Part shown: positions 1-8,669 of the stretch, piece after piece | How the letters are laid out: each line of letters starts with the position of its first letter | Position numbering within the stretch: position 1 is the first letter of the stretch | Source: Massilia sp. METH4 | GTDB taxonomy: Bacteria; Pseudomonadota; Gammaproteobacteria; Burkholderiales; Burkholderiaceae_D | Assembly (NCBI RefSeq): GCF_037094685.1 | Contig: NZ_CP146614.1 | Location: forward strand, 558,001 to 622,000 | Direction: 5' to 3' | DNA: 64,000 nucleotides | Position numbers and translations under genes: made by a program | The notes under the pieces: model-generated | What the model saw: only the letters and a program-made list of their open reading frames with translations | Told to the model about the DNA's origin: nothing | Databases searched by the model: none

Positions 1-448
1 CCTTTTCGATGACGGCATGCTTGAGCTCATGCATCAGCGAACGCAGATCGTCGCGCCCGCCGGAACCGGGTTCGGACAGCCGACCCATCAACGCGTCGAC
101 CATCTGGCGGTTCTCGTCCAGGAAGGCCTGCCCTTCCGGGGTGATCGAATGCAGCTTCTTGTTGCCCTCGGTGCTGATCGACACGTGCCCCATATCGTAC
201 AGCATCGCCATCAGCGGATAGATGGCCCCTGGGCTGGGCGCATAGCCGCCGCCGACGCGGCCTTCCAGCTCCTTGATGATTTCATAGCCGTGGCGCGGCT
301 TTTCCGCGATCAATTGCAGCACCACGTAGCGCATCGCACCCGCATCGAACCTGCGCGGCCCGCGACCCGCCCCATGGCCGCCTTGGCCGCCGCGGTGGTG
401 GTGGTGTTCGTGCGAGTGGAAGACGTGATGTTGGAACTTGTGAAACAT
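1..448 (-). CDS. PadR-family transcriptional regulator (3' end outside window)
   Basis: The protein starts at the ATG at 448 behind a clear AAGGAG ribosome site and runs off the window at position 1, so about 149 N-terminal residues are visible. After a His/Gly-rich leader (HHHHRGGQGGHG) comes the winged-helix core typical of PadR proteins: MRYVVLQLIAEKPRHGYEII, then the segment GAIYPLM and a beta-wing with TPEGQAFL. PadR repressors bind operators in their own promoters and respond to small molecules or stress. The His-rich leader could bind metal, which is inference only. A 12-bp direct repeat directly upstream is a plausible auto-operator. The C-terminal dimerisation helix is only partly visible. 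Confidence 0.88.
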   Translation of the reverse strand, partial: MFHKFQHHVFHSHEHHHHRGGQGGHGAGRGPRRFDAGAMRYVVLQLIAEKPRHGYEIIKELEGRVGGGYAPSPGAIYPLMAMLYDMGHVSISTEGNKKLHSITPEGQAFLDENRQMVDALMGRLSEPGSGGRDDLRSLMHELKHAVIEK

Positions 449-460
449 GTGGACTCCTTA

Positions 461-487
461 AGATATATCGTATTGAGATATATCGTA
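461..487. promoter_or_regulatory. Candidate PadR auto-operator
   Basis: Two identical copies of AGATATATCGTA lie at 461-472 and 476-487, 15 bp apart. Each contains the self-complementary core GATATATC. They sit 13 bp upstream of the PadR start codon, where an autoregulatory operator would be expected. Binding is inferred from position only. Confidence 0.45.
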
Positions 488-523
488 AACGTTCTACGGA
501 GAAGTGCAAGAAGAATTTTTCAT

Positions 524-571
524 GGCTGAGCTCGTGTCTCGCGGTGCCTGGCACCAAGTGACGTGGCACGA
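524..571. repeat. Degenerate REP-like palindrome
   Basis: This copy begins with GCTGAGCTCGTGTCTCG, identical to the left flank of the IS110 element near 60654. It then continues into a different palindromic centre (GGTGCC-TGGCACC) and ends in GGCACGAG. It looks like a diverged or chimeric member of the REP family that is abundant at 60.6-63.0 kb. Confidence 0.5.
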
Positions 572-697
572 GAGGGACATGGGCTCGGCCGCTCTTATTG
601 CCGCGCTTACAATTTTTTATTTGCGGTATGGTTGGCTCATCGCCGCGGCGCATCGAGCCATGCCGTGGTGCAATGAAACCAACCGACAGGAGGATGT

Positions 698-802
698 ATG
701 CGCAAGATGATCATGATGGCCATAGCCGGCTTCCTATGGAAAAAGGTGCAGGCGCGGATGCTGCGGCGCGCGCCGGTGCAGAAGACGTGGCGCGGCTATT
801 GA
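698..802 (+). CDS. Small basic protein of 34 residues
   Basis: A short reading frame encodes MRKMIMMAIAGFLWKKVQAR followed by 14 further residues ending in RGY. It is preceded by ACAGGAGGATGT, a very strong ribosome site four to nine bases before the ATG, and is followed after about 20 bp by a strong Rho-independent terminator. The N-terminal half is hydrophobic (MIMMAIAGFLW) and the rest is rich in Lys and Arg, so it may associate with the membrane. No function is recognised. The gene stands alone between the PadR gene and glk-hexR. The tight fit of ribosome site, frame and terminator is the main evidence that it is real. Confidence 0.6.
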   Translation: MRKMIMMAIAGFLWKKVQARMLRRAPVQKTWRGY

Positions 803-820
803 GGCCGTGGCTGGAAATGA

Positions 821-848
821 AAACGCCGGGGTGACCCGGCGTTTTTTC
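821..848 (+). terminator. Rho-independent terminator
   Basis: The stem ACGCCGGG / CCCGGCGT has a GTGA loop and is followed by six T residues (842-847). It ends the small gene at 698-802. The A-run before the stem means it could also stop transcription of glk-hexR arriving on the minus strand. Confidence 0.85.
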
Positions 849-865
849 GTGGAGCGGAAAAAAAA

Positions 866-2731
866 TCAGCTGTCGAGGTGCGAGATCTGCAGGCGCTGCC
901 CGTTCGCGGCGCCCTTCCCTTCCAGTACCAGCGCCTTGTTCTGCTCGTCCAGCGAAATGCCCACGGTGAGGATGTCGATCAGCAGCAGTTGCAGGATGCG
1001 CGAGATCATCGACAGGAACGTGGTGCTGTCCTCGCTGTGGTCCACCGCCAGGCACACGTTGGCCTTCTTCGCCAGCGGCGACTGGCTCGTCGTGATGGCG
1101 ATGACGTCGGCCCCGGCGGCGCGGGCCGTGTCGACGGCGTCCAGCAATTCCGGCAGGCGGCCCGAATTCGAGATGGCGATCACCACGTCGCCCGGCTGCA
1201 GCAGCTCGGCCGCCAGCGACAGCAGGTGCGAGTCGCCGTACGAGGCGGTGGGAATGCGGAAGCGGAAGAACTTGTGCTGGCCGTCGAGCCCCACCACGCG
1301 CGAATTGCCCATCGCGTAGAACTCCACCTTCTTGGCCTTGGCCACGAGGGCGATGGCACGGTCCAGCGCGCGCACGTCCAGCTGGTCGCGGAACTTCAGG
1401 ATCGCCGACACGGTATTGTCGATCACCTTGGCCGACAGGTCGTGCGTGCTGTCGCTGTTGCGCACCTGGCTGTGGCGCACGGGGATCGCGCCCGTCAGGC
1501 TGCTGGCGAATTTCAGCTTGAAGTCCGCCAGGCCCGTGAAGCCCAGCGAGCGGCAGAAGCGGATCACGGTCGGCTGCGACACCTCGGCCAGCCGCGCGAT
1601 ATCGGCGATCGGCTCGTTCAGCACGAGGCGAGGTTGTTCCAGCACCAGTTGCGCGACGCGCTGCTCGGCCGGCGTGAGCTCGCGCTGCAGGTTCTGCACG
1701 CGCTCCATCAGCGTGTTGGCGCCGCTGCGGCCGCGCAGGTGTTCCGACAGGATCGTGGCCACGCCGTAGAAAGCCGGATTCGGCGTGGTGATCACATACG
1801 TGGGAATCTCCGCCAGGTACGAGGAGAAGCGCCCCTTCGCTTCGAAGCGGGCGCGGAACGGCGAGCTCCTGAACCACTCGCCCATGCGCGGCACGATGCC
1901 CCCGCCGATGAAGATGCCGCCGAAGGAACCGAGCGTGACGGCCAGGTTGGCCGCCGCGCCGCCCAGCATCGCGCAGAAGCACTCGAGCACTTCCAGGCAC
2001 AGCGCGTCGCGATCCTTCAGGGCGCCGGCGATGATCTGCTGGGATGTCAGGTCGCGCACCTGCAGGCCGTTGCGCCGCGCGATCGCGCGGTAGATGATCT
2101 CCATGCCGGGGCCGGAAATCAGGCGTTCGTTCGACACGTGCGACCAGGTCTGCCACGCGTATTGCAGGATCGCGTATTCGCGCTCGTCCGCCGGGGCGAA
2201 GTTGTTGTGGCCACCTTCGGAGCCGAGCGTGACGAAACCGTCGACGGTGGGAATCACGCCGGAGCAGCCCAGGCCCGTGCCCGGGCCGAGCACGCCGATG
2301 ACGGAATTGGCCGCCGGCGCGCCGCCGCCCACCTGCATCAGGTCCGTGGGCTTCAAGCCGGGGATCGCCATCGCCAGCGCGGTGAAGTCGTTCACCACCA
2401 GCAGCGTATGCAGGCCCAGTTCGCGGCGCACTTCATCGGTGGAGAACTGCCAGTCGCGGTTCGTCATCCGTATGTAGTCGCCGTGCACCGGGTTGGCTAG
2501 CGCCAGCGCGCCGTGATTCAGGTTGATGTCCGGATGGTCGGCGAGATAGCTGCGCAGGAGGGGAACGATGCCGGTGTAGTCGTCGCACTGCAGCACCCGC
2601 ACCGCCTGGTATTCGCCGGGCGCCGTCTGCAGTGCGAAGCGCGCGTGCGTGGCGCCGATGTCGGCCAGCAGCCGTGGGCCATCGGCAAACGCGGCACGCC
2701 CCAGTTTCTGTTCCACTTCCAATTGTCTCAT
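866..2731 (-). CDS. glk: Bifunctional glucokinase / HexR-type (RpiR) regulator fusion
   Basis: This 621-residue cytoplasmic protein joins glucokinase (about 20-340) to an RpiR/HexR regulator (about 345-621). The kinase half has the phosphate loop LLADIGATHARF (21-32), the catalytic Asp in VVNDFTALA (D115) and the nucleotide motif GVLGPGTGLG. The regulator half has a helix-turn-helix (IADIARLAEVSQPTVIRFCR, 375-394) and a SIS sugar-phosphate domain (from about 465; ISNSGRLPELL). The same fusion is known from Burkholderiales. Glucokinase makes glucose-6-phosphate, and HexR responds to Entner-Doudoroff intermediates. The start at 2731 is chosen by family length and an AGAGAGCGAG upstream; the open frame to 3040 would run into the neighbouring gene. 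Confidence 0.93.
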   Translation of the reverse strand: MRQLEVEQKLGRAAFADGPRLLADIGATHARFALQTAPGEYQAVRVLQCDDYTGIVPLLRSYLADHPDINLNHGALALANPVHGDYIRMTNRDWQFSTDEVRRELGLHTLLVVNDFTALAMAIPGLKPTDLMQVGGGAPAANSVIGVLGPGTGLGCSGVIPTVDGFVTLGSEGGHNNFAPADEREYAILQYAWQTWSHVSNERLISGPGMEIIYRAIARRNGLQVRDLTSQQIIAGALKDRDALCLEVLECFCAMLGGAAANLAVTLGSFGGIFIGGGIVPRMGEWFRSSPFRARFEAKGRFSSYLAEIPTYVITTPNPAFYGVATILSEHLRGRSGANTLMERVQNLQRELTPAEQRVAQLVLEQPRLVLNEPIADIARLAEVSQPTVIRFCRSLGFTGLADFKLKFASSLTGAIPVRHSQVRNSDSTHDLSAKVIDNTVSAILKFRDQLDVRALDRAIALVAKAKKVEFYAMGNSRVVGLDGQHKFFRFRIPTASYGDSHLLSLAAELLQPGDVVIAISNSGRLPELLDAVDTARAAGADVIAITTSQSPLAKKANVCLAVDHSEDSTTFLSMISRILQLLLIDILTVGISLDEQNKALVLEGKGAANGQRLQISHLDS

Positions 2732-2760
2732 CTCGCTCTCTTTTTGCTTGTCGCTGCGGC

Positions 2761-2815
2761 CGCCCCGGCGCCGCCCCGGCGCCGCCTTGGCACCGCTTTG
2801 GCACCGCTTTGGCAC
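2761..2815. repeat. Five 11-bp tandem repeats upstream of glk-hexR
   Basis: Five uninterrupted 11-bp units read CGCCCCGGCGC (twice), CGCCTTGGCAC, and CGCTTTGGCAC (twice), giving the consensus CGCYYYGGCRC. They fill most of the 145-bp gap between the alpha-glucosidase stop and the glk-hexR start and end 30 bp before that start. The period is close to one DNA helical turn. Each unit has a GGCRC half, so the array could be phased protein sites or a simple expansion. Confidence 0.8.
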
Positions 2816-2876
2816 TACTCGCGCGCGAGCCGCAGCATACCTGAAACCGGCGCGCCGAAAAAGCGCCGGCCCGGCT

Positions 2877-4496
2877 TCATGCTTCGTAGCCGTACCACCC
2901 GCCGGATACGGGCAGCGTGACGACGCCATCCTCGATCTCGCCCGGCAACCCCGGCCCTTCCAGCTTTTGCGCCCCCTTCGCCTGCGGCAGCGTGAAGGTG
3001 ACCGCTTCCGCGCCCAGGTTGAACACGCACAGCACGGCACGTTCGCCGGGCAGCGTGCGGCGGAAGGCCAGCACGGGTTCCGGCGCGTCCAGGAATTCGA
3101 TGTCGCCGCGCGTGAGCTGCGGCATGGTGCGGCGCCAGGCGATCATGCGCCGTGCGAAGTTCAAGGGCGACTGCGGGTCGCCTTCCTGCACCGAAGCCGC
3201 CGCGGCAATGTGCTCGGGCGCCACCGGCAGCCATGGCTTGCCGGTGGTGAAGCCGCCATGATCGCCATCGGTCCAGGCGATCGGCGTGCGGCAGCCGTCG
3301 CGCCCCTTGAACTCGGGCCAGAACGTGATGCCGTACGGGTCCTGGATCAGTTCATACGGCACGTCGGCCTCGGTGAACGACAGCTCGTCGCCCTGGTACA
3401 GCGTGGGCGTGCCCTTCAGCGACAGCTGCATGGCCAGCGCCAGCTTGCCGAACTGTGCCGGGTCCTTGCCCTTGCCCCAGCGCGTGGCCACGCGCGGCAC
3501 GTCGTGGTTGCCCACCGACCAGGAAGCCCAGCCATCCTTCACGCGGCGGTTGAATTCCGCCACCTGGGTGCGGATATGGCGTGCCGAATGGTCTTCCGTC
3601 AGCAGGTTGAAGCTGTAGGCCATGTGCAGCTTGTCGCCGCCGGCCGTGTATTCGGCCATGAAGGCCAGCGCGTCGTCCGCGCCCACCTCGCCGATCGACA
3701 CGGCGCCGAATTCGTCGAGCACCTGGCGCACGCGTCGCAGGAACGCCACGTTCTCCGGGCGGCACTTGTCGTACACGTGGGCCTGCATGCCGTACGGGTT
3801 CACGTCCGTCACCGTCGCCGTGTCGCGCACCGTGGCGACGGGGTTGCTGCGCAGTTCCTTGTCGTGGAAATGGAAGGTGACGGCGTCCAGGCGCACGCCA
3901 TCCACGCCGCGCTGCAGCCAGAAGCGCAGGCTGTCCAGCATGGCCTGCTGCACTTCCGGGTTGTGGAAGTTCAGGTCCGGCTGGCTGGTGAGGAAGTTGT
4001 GCATGTAGTACTGCTTGCGGCGCGAATCCCATTGCCATGCCGAGCCGCCGAAGATGGACAGCCAGTTGTTCGGCGGATTCCCGTCCGGCAGCGGGTCGGA
4101 CCACACGAACCAGTCGGCCTTCGGGTTGTCGCGGCTCGAACGGCTTTCCACGAACCACGGGTGCTGGTCGGAGCAGTGGCTCATCACCTGGTCGATCATG
4201 ATCTTCACGCCGACTGAATGGGCCTTGGCGATCAGGCGGTCGAAGTCGGCCAGCGTGCCGAACATCGGGTCCACGTCGCAATAGTCGGCGATATCGTAGC
4301 CGAAGTCCTTCATCGGCGATTTGAAGAACGGCGAGATCCACACGATGTCCACGCCCAGTTGCGCAATATAGTCGAGGCGGTCGGTAATGCCGTTCAAGTC
4401 GCCCACGCCGTCCCCATTCGTGTCGAGGTAGCTGCGCGGGTACACCTGATAGATGATGGCTTCCTGCCACCAGGTAGGGGACGTAGGCTTGGTCAT
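2877..4496 (-). CDS. Cytoplasmic GH13 alpha-glucosidase (GH13_23-like)
   Basis: This 539-residue protein has no signal peptide, so it should hydrolyse imported maltose, malto-oligosaccharides or isomalto-oligosaccharides in the cytoplasm. It shows the GH13 barrel from IYQVYPRSYLDTNGDGVGDL (15-34), with nucleophile D204 in GVRLDAVTFH, acid/base E270 in SIGEVGAD and transition-state Asp D332 in VGNHDVPR. The C-terminal beta domain follows. The length fits oligo-1,6-glucosidase/alpha-glucosidase relatives. The start at 4496 is conserved in position; an upstream ATG at 4577 would cross the operator at 4526. The product glucose would feed glucokinase, which is encoded next in the same direction. 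Confidence 0.92.
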   Translation of the reverse strand: MTKPTSPTWWQEAIIYQVYPRSYLDTNGDGVGDLNGITDRLDYIAQLGVDIVWISPFFKSPMKDFGYDIADYCDVDPMFGTLADFDRLIAKAHSVGVKIMIDQVMSHCSDQHPWFVESRSSRDNPKADWFVWSDPLPDGNPPNNWLSIFGGSAWQWDSRRKQYYMHNFLTSQPDLNFHNPEVQQAMLDSLRFWLQRGVDGVRLDAVTFHFHDKELRSNPVATVRDTATVTDVNPYGMQAHVYDKCRPENVAFLRRVRQVLDEFGAVSIGEVGADDALAFMAEYTAGGDKLHMAYSFNLLTEDHSARHIRTQVAEFNRRVKDGWASWSVGNHDVPRVATRWGKGKDPAQFGKLALAMQLSLKGTPTLYQGDELSFTEADVPYELIQDPYGITFWPEFKGRDGCRTPIAWTDGDHGGFTTGKPWLPVAPEHIAAAASVQEGDPQSPLNFARRMIAWRRTMPQLTRGDIEFLDAPEPVLAFRRTLPGERAVLCVFNLGAEAVTFTLPQAKGAQKLEGPGLPGEIEDGVVTLPVSGGWYGYEA

Positions 4497-4525
4497 GGGT
4501 TTTCCGATGAGGTTGACGGGCTTAT

Positions 4526-4540
4526 TGTAGAGAATATACA
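4526..4540. promoter_or_regulatory. Candidate maltodextrin-regulon operator (variant)
   Basis: TGTAGAGAATATACA has the TGTA...TACA arms and the 15-bp length of the repeat found at seven other places in the window. It lies 30 bp before the alpha-glucosidase start, where a repressor would block transcription. Confidence 0.45.
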
Positions 4541-4646
4541 GCAAGCGTATAAATACTTCAACGGATCGGAGCCACAACGTAGTCGCGCGCCAACCATATA
4601 AAACAATGACTTAGATAACGATCGACAAAAAGTACGATCACTCAAC

Positions 4647-4661
4647 CGTAGTCAAACTACA
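4647..4661. promoter_or_regulatory. Candidate maltodextrin-regulon operator
   Basis: CGTAGTCAAACTACA is a near-perfect inverted repeat (GTAGT / ACTAC with spacer CAA). It lies in the 271-bp divergent region between the alpha-glucosidase and the POT transporter, 107 bp before the POT start, so it could act on either gene. Confidence 0.6.
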
Positions 4662-4767
4662 TCAGATTGAATAGTGATCGATCGACACGGTCCACTTTGG
4701 CCCATTGCCAGCGCGGCCCTGTTCGGCATAGCATCGCGTCCATCCCACAATTCAAGAAGGGTTATCC

Positions 4768-6360
4768 ATGGCAAACGCCACCCACGAAGCGGGCAACGGC
4801 CCGCTGCCGCGCCAGATACCGTACATCATCGCCAACGAAGGGGCCGAACGCTTTTCCTTCTATGGCATGCGCAATATCCTGACGCCTTTCCTGATCAGCA
4901 CCCTGCTGCTGTTCATTCCGATGGAAGACCGCACGAGCGAGGCCAAGCACGTGTTCCACACGTTCGTGATCGGCGTGTATTTCTTCCCCCTGCTGGGCGG
5001 CTTCCTGGCCGACCGCTTCTTCGGCAAGTACAACACCATCTTCTGGCTCAGCCTCGTCTACGTGGCGGGCCACGCCTGCCTGGCGATCTTCGAGGACAAC
5101 CTGACGGGCTTCTATGCCGGCCTGTTCCTCATCGCGCTGGGTGCCGGCGGCATCAAGCCGCTCGTCTCGGCCTTCGTGGGCGACCAGTTCAACCAGACCA
5201 ACAAGAAGCGCGCGAAGGTCGTCTACGACGCCTTCTACTGGATCATCAACTTCGGCTCCTTCTTCGCCTCGCTGCTGATGCCGCTGTTCCTGAAGAACTA
5301 CGGGCCGGCGGTCGCCTTCGGCATTCCGGGCCTTCTGATGGCCTTCGCCACCCTGATCTTCTGGCTGGGGAACAAGAAGTACGTGCACGTGCCGCCGGCG
5401 CCGCCCAGCCCGCACTCGCTGACGCGGGTGGCGCGCACGGCGCTGCTGGCCAGGCAACCCGGCCAGGGGCGGCCCGGCCTCGTGGTGGCGATCATCGGCG
5501 CAATCGGTGCCGTGGTCTCGCTGCTGATGTCGTTCTCGTGGGGCTTCGTGATCGCCGCCTGCACGGCGCTGGTGCTGCTGCTGGCGTTCGGCGGCATCGG
5601 CACCGCGATGCAGCTGGAGCGCGCGCGCGGCCATCATCCCGACGAAGCGGTGGAAGGCGTGCGCGCCGTGCTGCGCATCCTCGTCGTGTTCGCCCTGGTC
5701 ACGCCGTTCTGGTCGCTGTTCGACCAGAAGGCTTCTACCTGGATCGTGCAAGCCAATTCGATGACGAGCCCCGTGCTGAACCTGTTCGGCTGGGAATTCC
5801 AGGTGCTGCCGGCGCAGATGCAGGCCGTGAACCCGGCCCTCGTGATGCTCCTGATCCCGTTCAACAACCTGGTGATCTTCCCGTTGCTGAACAAGCTGGG
5901 CTTCGAGCCGACGGCGTTGCGCCGCATGACGGCGGGCATTGCCTTTTCCGCCGTGTCGTGGCTGGTGATCGGCTGGATCCAGGTCTCGATGGATGCCGGC
6001 ACGCCGATGTCGATCCTCTGGCAGCTGCTGCCCTATGCCCTGCTGACGATGGGCGAGGTGCTGGTATCGGCCACCGGCCTGGAATTCGCATACAGCCAGG
6101 CGCCGGCGTCGATGAAGGGATCGATCATGAGTTTCTGGACGCTGGCGGTCACTGTCGGCAACCTGTGGGTGCTGATCGTGAACGCGAGCGTGAAGAACGA
6201 CGCGGTACTGGGCCACATCGGCGATACGGGGTTGTCCGTCGTCGCGTTTCAGATGTTCTTCTTTGCCGGCTTCGCCGCGCTGACGGCGGTGGTGTTCGGC
6301 CTGTACGCGCGCCGCTACAAGATGGTCGACAACTACCGAACCCAGGCCGCCATGGCCTGA
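4768..6360 (+). CDS. Proton-coupled POT/PTR-family oligopeptide transporter
   Basis: This 530-residue integral inner-membrane protein belongs to the POT branch of the major facilitator superfamily. It carries the ExxERFxYY-type proton-coupling motif (E24, E27, R28 and F29 in EGAERFSFYG) at the start of helix 1, and later helices with GAGGIKPLVSAFVGDQF and EFAYSQAPASMKGSIM, typical of di/tripeptide permeases. About 12 to 14 membrane segments are apparent. Start at 4768 follows AAGAAGGGTTATCC. It diverges from the alpha-glucosidase across a region holding two candidate operators, which might link peptide uptake to the sugar regulon, although placement could be incidental. Substrate range cannot be read from sequence. 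Confidence 0.92.
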   Translation: MANATHEAGNGPLPRQIPYIIANEGAERFSFYGMRNILTPFLISTLLLFIPMEDRTSEAKHVFHTFVIGVYFFPLLGGFLADRFFGKYNTIFWLSLVYVAGHACLAIFEDNLTGFYAGLFLIALGAGGIKPLVSAFVGDQFNQTNKKRAKVVYDAFYWIINFGSFFASLLMPLFLKNYGPAVAFGIPGLLMAFATLIFWLGNKKYVHVPPAPPSPHSLTRVARTALLARQPGQGRPGLVVAIIGAIGAVVSLLMSFSWGFVIAACTALVLLLAFGGIGTAMQLERARGHHPDEAVEGVRAVLRILVVFALVTPFWSLFDQKASTWIVQANSMTSPVLNLFGWEFQVLPAQMQAVNPALVMLLIPFNNLVIFPLLNKLGFEPTALRRMTAGIAFSAVSWLVIGWIQVSMDAGTPMSILWQLLPYALLTMGEVLVSATGLEFAYSQAPASMKGSIMSFWTLAVTVGNLWVLIVNASVKNDAVLGHIGDTGLSVVAFQMFFFAGFAALTAVVFGLYARRYKMVDNYRTQAAMA

Positions 6361-6482
6361 TTGCCAACCCGGGCCACCGGTACTTGCTGCACACGCACGA
6401 GTATCGGTTGTCGTGACACGCAATATGTGTCTTTCCTGCGGCATCCACGCAACAAACTCGTTCCTTTCGCGGCGGAGTTCCC

Positions 6483-6488
6483 TATAAT
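6483..6488 (+). promoter_or_regulatory. Promoter -10 element for the first chemoreceptor
   Basis: TATAAT lies in the context TTCCCTATAATTG, about 105 bp before the MCP start. Nearly the same string (CTCCCTATAATTT) precedes the second MCP gene, suggesting duplication of the promoter together with the gene. No good -35 box is visible. Confidence 0.45.
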
Positions 6489-6593
6489 TGCCCAACGGCA
6501 CTAACAGCATGTGCCGCCGGCAACCGCCCAATCCTCGCGCCGCCGGCTTCCGATCGCCCTCCCCCCGCGGTCCTCGACACCGAACGGACAACC

Positions 6594-8357
6594 ATGAATC
6601 TGAAAAATATGAAAGTCGGCACCCGGCTGGCGCTGGGCTATGCAATCGTGCTCGCCCTGCTGTTGATCATCGTGGGCGCGGGCTTGCTGAAGATGCGCGA
6701 GATGCAGGGGCGCGTCAACAACATCACCGATGTCAACAATATACAGATCTCGAACATCGGGGCGCTCCAGGACAGCCTGATGGAGCGCGCGATCATCCTG
6801 CGTAACCTCGGCCTGCTCAGCGACATGGAACGCATGCGGCCCGAGGCGGAACGTCTGCGCGTGCTGGAAAAAAACTATGCCGACAGGCTGGCGGCGCTGG
6901 AGAAAGCATTCGAGGCGCCCGACACGACGGCCGAGGAGAAGGCACTGCTGGCCAGGATCAAGGAGCAGGAAAAGACGGCGCTGCCGCTGATGGCGGAAGC
7001 GGAAAAGCTGGGCCTGGCGAACCAGGCCGAGGCGACCACCGCCCTGCTGATGGACAAGGTGCGCCCGGTGCAGATCGAATGGCAGAAGGCCATGAACGAA
7101 CTGATCCAGCTGGAAACGAAGTCGAACAAGGAAGACGCCGATGCCGCGAAGGCCTCCTACCAGACCGCCGTGCGCCTGATGCTGATCCTGGCCACTGTGG
7201 CGATCGCCGTCAGCATTGCCGCGGCGTGGATGATCACCCGCACGCTGCTCAAGCAACTGGGCGGAGAACCGGATGCCGCCGCCGCGATCGCCGCGCGCAT
7301 CGCCGATGGCGACCTGACCGTGGACGTGCCAGTGAAGGCCGGCGACACCGGCAGCATGTTGTTCGCCATGCGCAATATGCGCGACAAGCTGGCAGCCATC
7401 GTGAGCGAAGTGCGCACCGGCACCGACACGATCGCCACGGCCGCCGCGGAAGTTTCCGCCGGCAACCAGGACCTGTCCTCGCGCACCGAGGAGCAAGCCA
7501 GCTCGCTGGAGGAAACCGCGTCGTCGATGGAAGAATTGACGTCGACCGTGCGCCAGAACGCCGAGAACGCGCAGCAGGCCAGCGCCATGGCCGCCTCGGC
7601 CTCCACCGTGGCCGCCCAGGGCGGCGCCGTGGTGGCGCAGGTGGTCGATACGATGGGCGCGATCGATGCTTCCGCGAAGAAGATCGTGGACATCATTTCC
7701 GTCATCGACGGCATCGCCTTCCAGACCAATATCCTGGCGCTGAACGCGGCCGTCGAGGCGGCGCGTGCCGGTGAACAGGGCCGCGGCTTCGCCGTGGTCG
7801 CGGGCGAAGTGCGCAACCTGGCGCACCGATCCGCCACCGCCGCCAAGGAAATCAAGGCGCTGATCGACGACTCCGTGGAAAAGGTGGGCGTGGGTACGCA
7901 GCTGGTGGGCCAGGCCGGCGCCACGATGAACGAAGTGGTGGGCAGCGTGCAGCGCGTGACGGACATCATGTCGGAAATCTCCGCCGCCAGCCGCGAGCAG
8001 AGCGCCGGCATCGACCAGGTGAACGTGGCGATCACGCAAATGGACGAGGTGACGCAGCAGAACGCCGCGCTGGTGGAAGAAGCCAGCGCCGCCTCCGAGG
8101 CGATGCAGGAACAGGCCCGCAGGCTGGCCGAGCTGGTGGGCACGTTCACGCTGGCCCAGGGCGCCGGGTCGGCGGTGGCCGCTGCCCCGAAGGCCAGCGC
8201 CCCGAAGGCCGTGGCCAAGGCCGCGGTGGCGGCTGTCGCGAAGGGCACCAGCCGCGCCGCGCTGCCGGCCGCGGACAAGAAGCCCGCCGTGGCCAAGGCA
8301 CCGGCCCGCAAGACCAACGTCACCGTCGGTTCCGATTCGGACTGGGAAGAGTTCTGA
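6594..8357 (+). CDS. Methyl-accepting chemotaxis protein
   Basis: This 587-residue inner-membrane chemoreceptor has TM1 (about 11-33), a periplasmic four-helix-bundle sensor (about 35-180) and TM2 (about 183-206). A HAMP segment ([20 protein letters not shown]) and a long cytoplasmic coiled-coil signalling domain follow. The hairpin tip for CheA/CheW contains [20 protein letters not shown]. After an Ala/Lys-rich linker the protein ends in DWEEF, a pentapeptide-type tether for CheR/CheB. It would signal to CheA encoded elsewhere. The ligand is unknown. The next gene is a paralogue whose signalling half is almost identical, while the sensor halves have diverged. Confidence 0.95.
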   Translation: MNLKNMKVGTRLALGYAIVLALLLIIVGAGLLKMREMQGRVNNITDVNNIQISNIGALQDSLMERAIILRNLGLLSDMERMRPEAERLRVLEKNYADRLAALEKAFEAPDTTAEEKALLARIKEQEKTALPLMAEAEKLGLANQAEATTALLMDKVRPVQIEWQKAMNELIQLETKSNKEDADAAKASYQTAVRLMLILATVAIAVSIAAAWMITRTLLKQLGGEPDAAAAIAARIADGDLTVDVPVKAGDTGSMLFAMRNMRDKLAAIVSEVRTGTDTIATAAAEVSAGNQDLSSRTEEQASSLEETASSMEELTSTVRQNAENAQQASAMAASASTVAAQGGAVVAQVVDTMGAIDASAKKIVDIISVIDGIAFQTNILALNAAVEAARAGEQGRGFAVVAGEVRNLAHRSATAAKEIKALIDDSVEKVGVGTQLVGQAGATMNEVVGSVQRVTDIMSEISAASREQSAGIDQVNVAITQMDEVTQQNAALVEEASAASEAMQEQARRLAELVGTFTLAQGAGSAVAAAPKASAPKAVAKAAVAAVAKGTSRAALPAADKKPAVAKAPARKTNVTVGSDSDWEEF

Positions 8358-8370
8358 TCCCCTCCCCATG

Positions 8371-8409
8371 AACGCGCGACGGCAGCCTGGCTGCCGTCGC
8401 GCGTTTTTT
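8371..8409 (+). terminator. Rho-independent terminator after the first chemoreceptor
   Basis: A 15-bp stem, AACGCGCGACGGCAG paired with CTGCCGTCGCGCGTT, has a five-base loop and is followed by TTTTTT. It begins 14 bp after the MCP stop codon and separates the two chemoreceptor genes transcriptionally. Confidence 0.92.
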
Positions 8410-8561
8410 CATGCGTTCAGCAACGCATCGCCTACCTCCTCCCCGCCTCTTCGCGCCGTCGCTGAACAGCGCTCTCCTTGAGCGAGCACAACGACGAACC
8501 CGCCCGTTATGCATGGCGCGGTATGCGTGCAACACCTACTTTCGCCAGGGAAATTGCTCCC

Positions 8562-8567
8562 TATAAT
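8562..8567 (+). promoter_or_regulatory. Promoter -10 element for the second chemoreceptor
   Basis: TATAAT in the context GCTCCCTATAATTTCC lies about 100 bp before the chosen start of the second MCP. It matches the context upstream of the first MCP. It also lies inside the longer open frame from 8478, which supports the later start. Confidence 0.45.
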
Positions 8568-8669
8568 TTCCGAACAGCATTTCTCATCATGCTTGCCGGA
8601 TGTCTCCGGCTGCCACCACAACGCAGAGCGCCCGCTGCGCGCACCGGGCGACGACGAATGGAAGAGCAA

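Noticed and set aside
878..2500. Long plus-strand frame opposite glk-hexR
   Set aside because: It is a mirror of a conserved two-domain gene and has no motif of its own.
2732..3040. N-terminal extension of glk-hexR to 3040
   Set aside because: It would overlap the end of the alpha-glucosidase gene and translate the 11-bp repeats; family members begin near 2731.
4762..6645. A 627-codon minus-strand open frame opposite the POT transporter
   Set aside because: Composition is Arg/His/Gln-rich and unlike any protein family, while the plus-strand frame has clear POT motifs.
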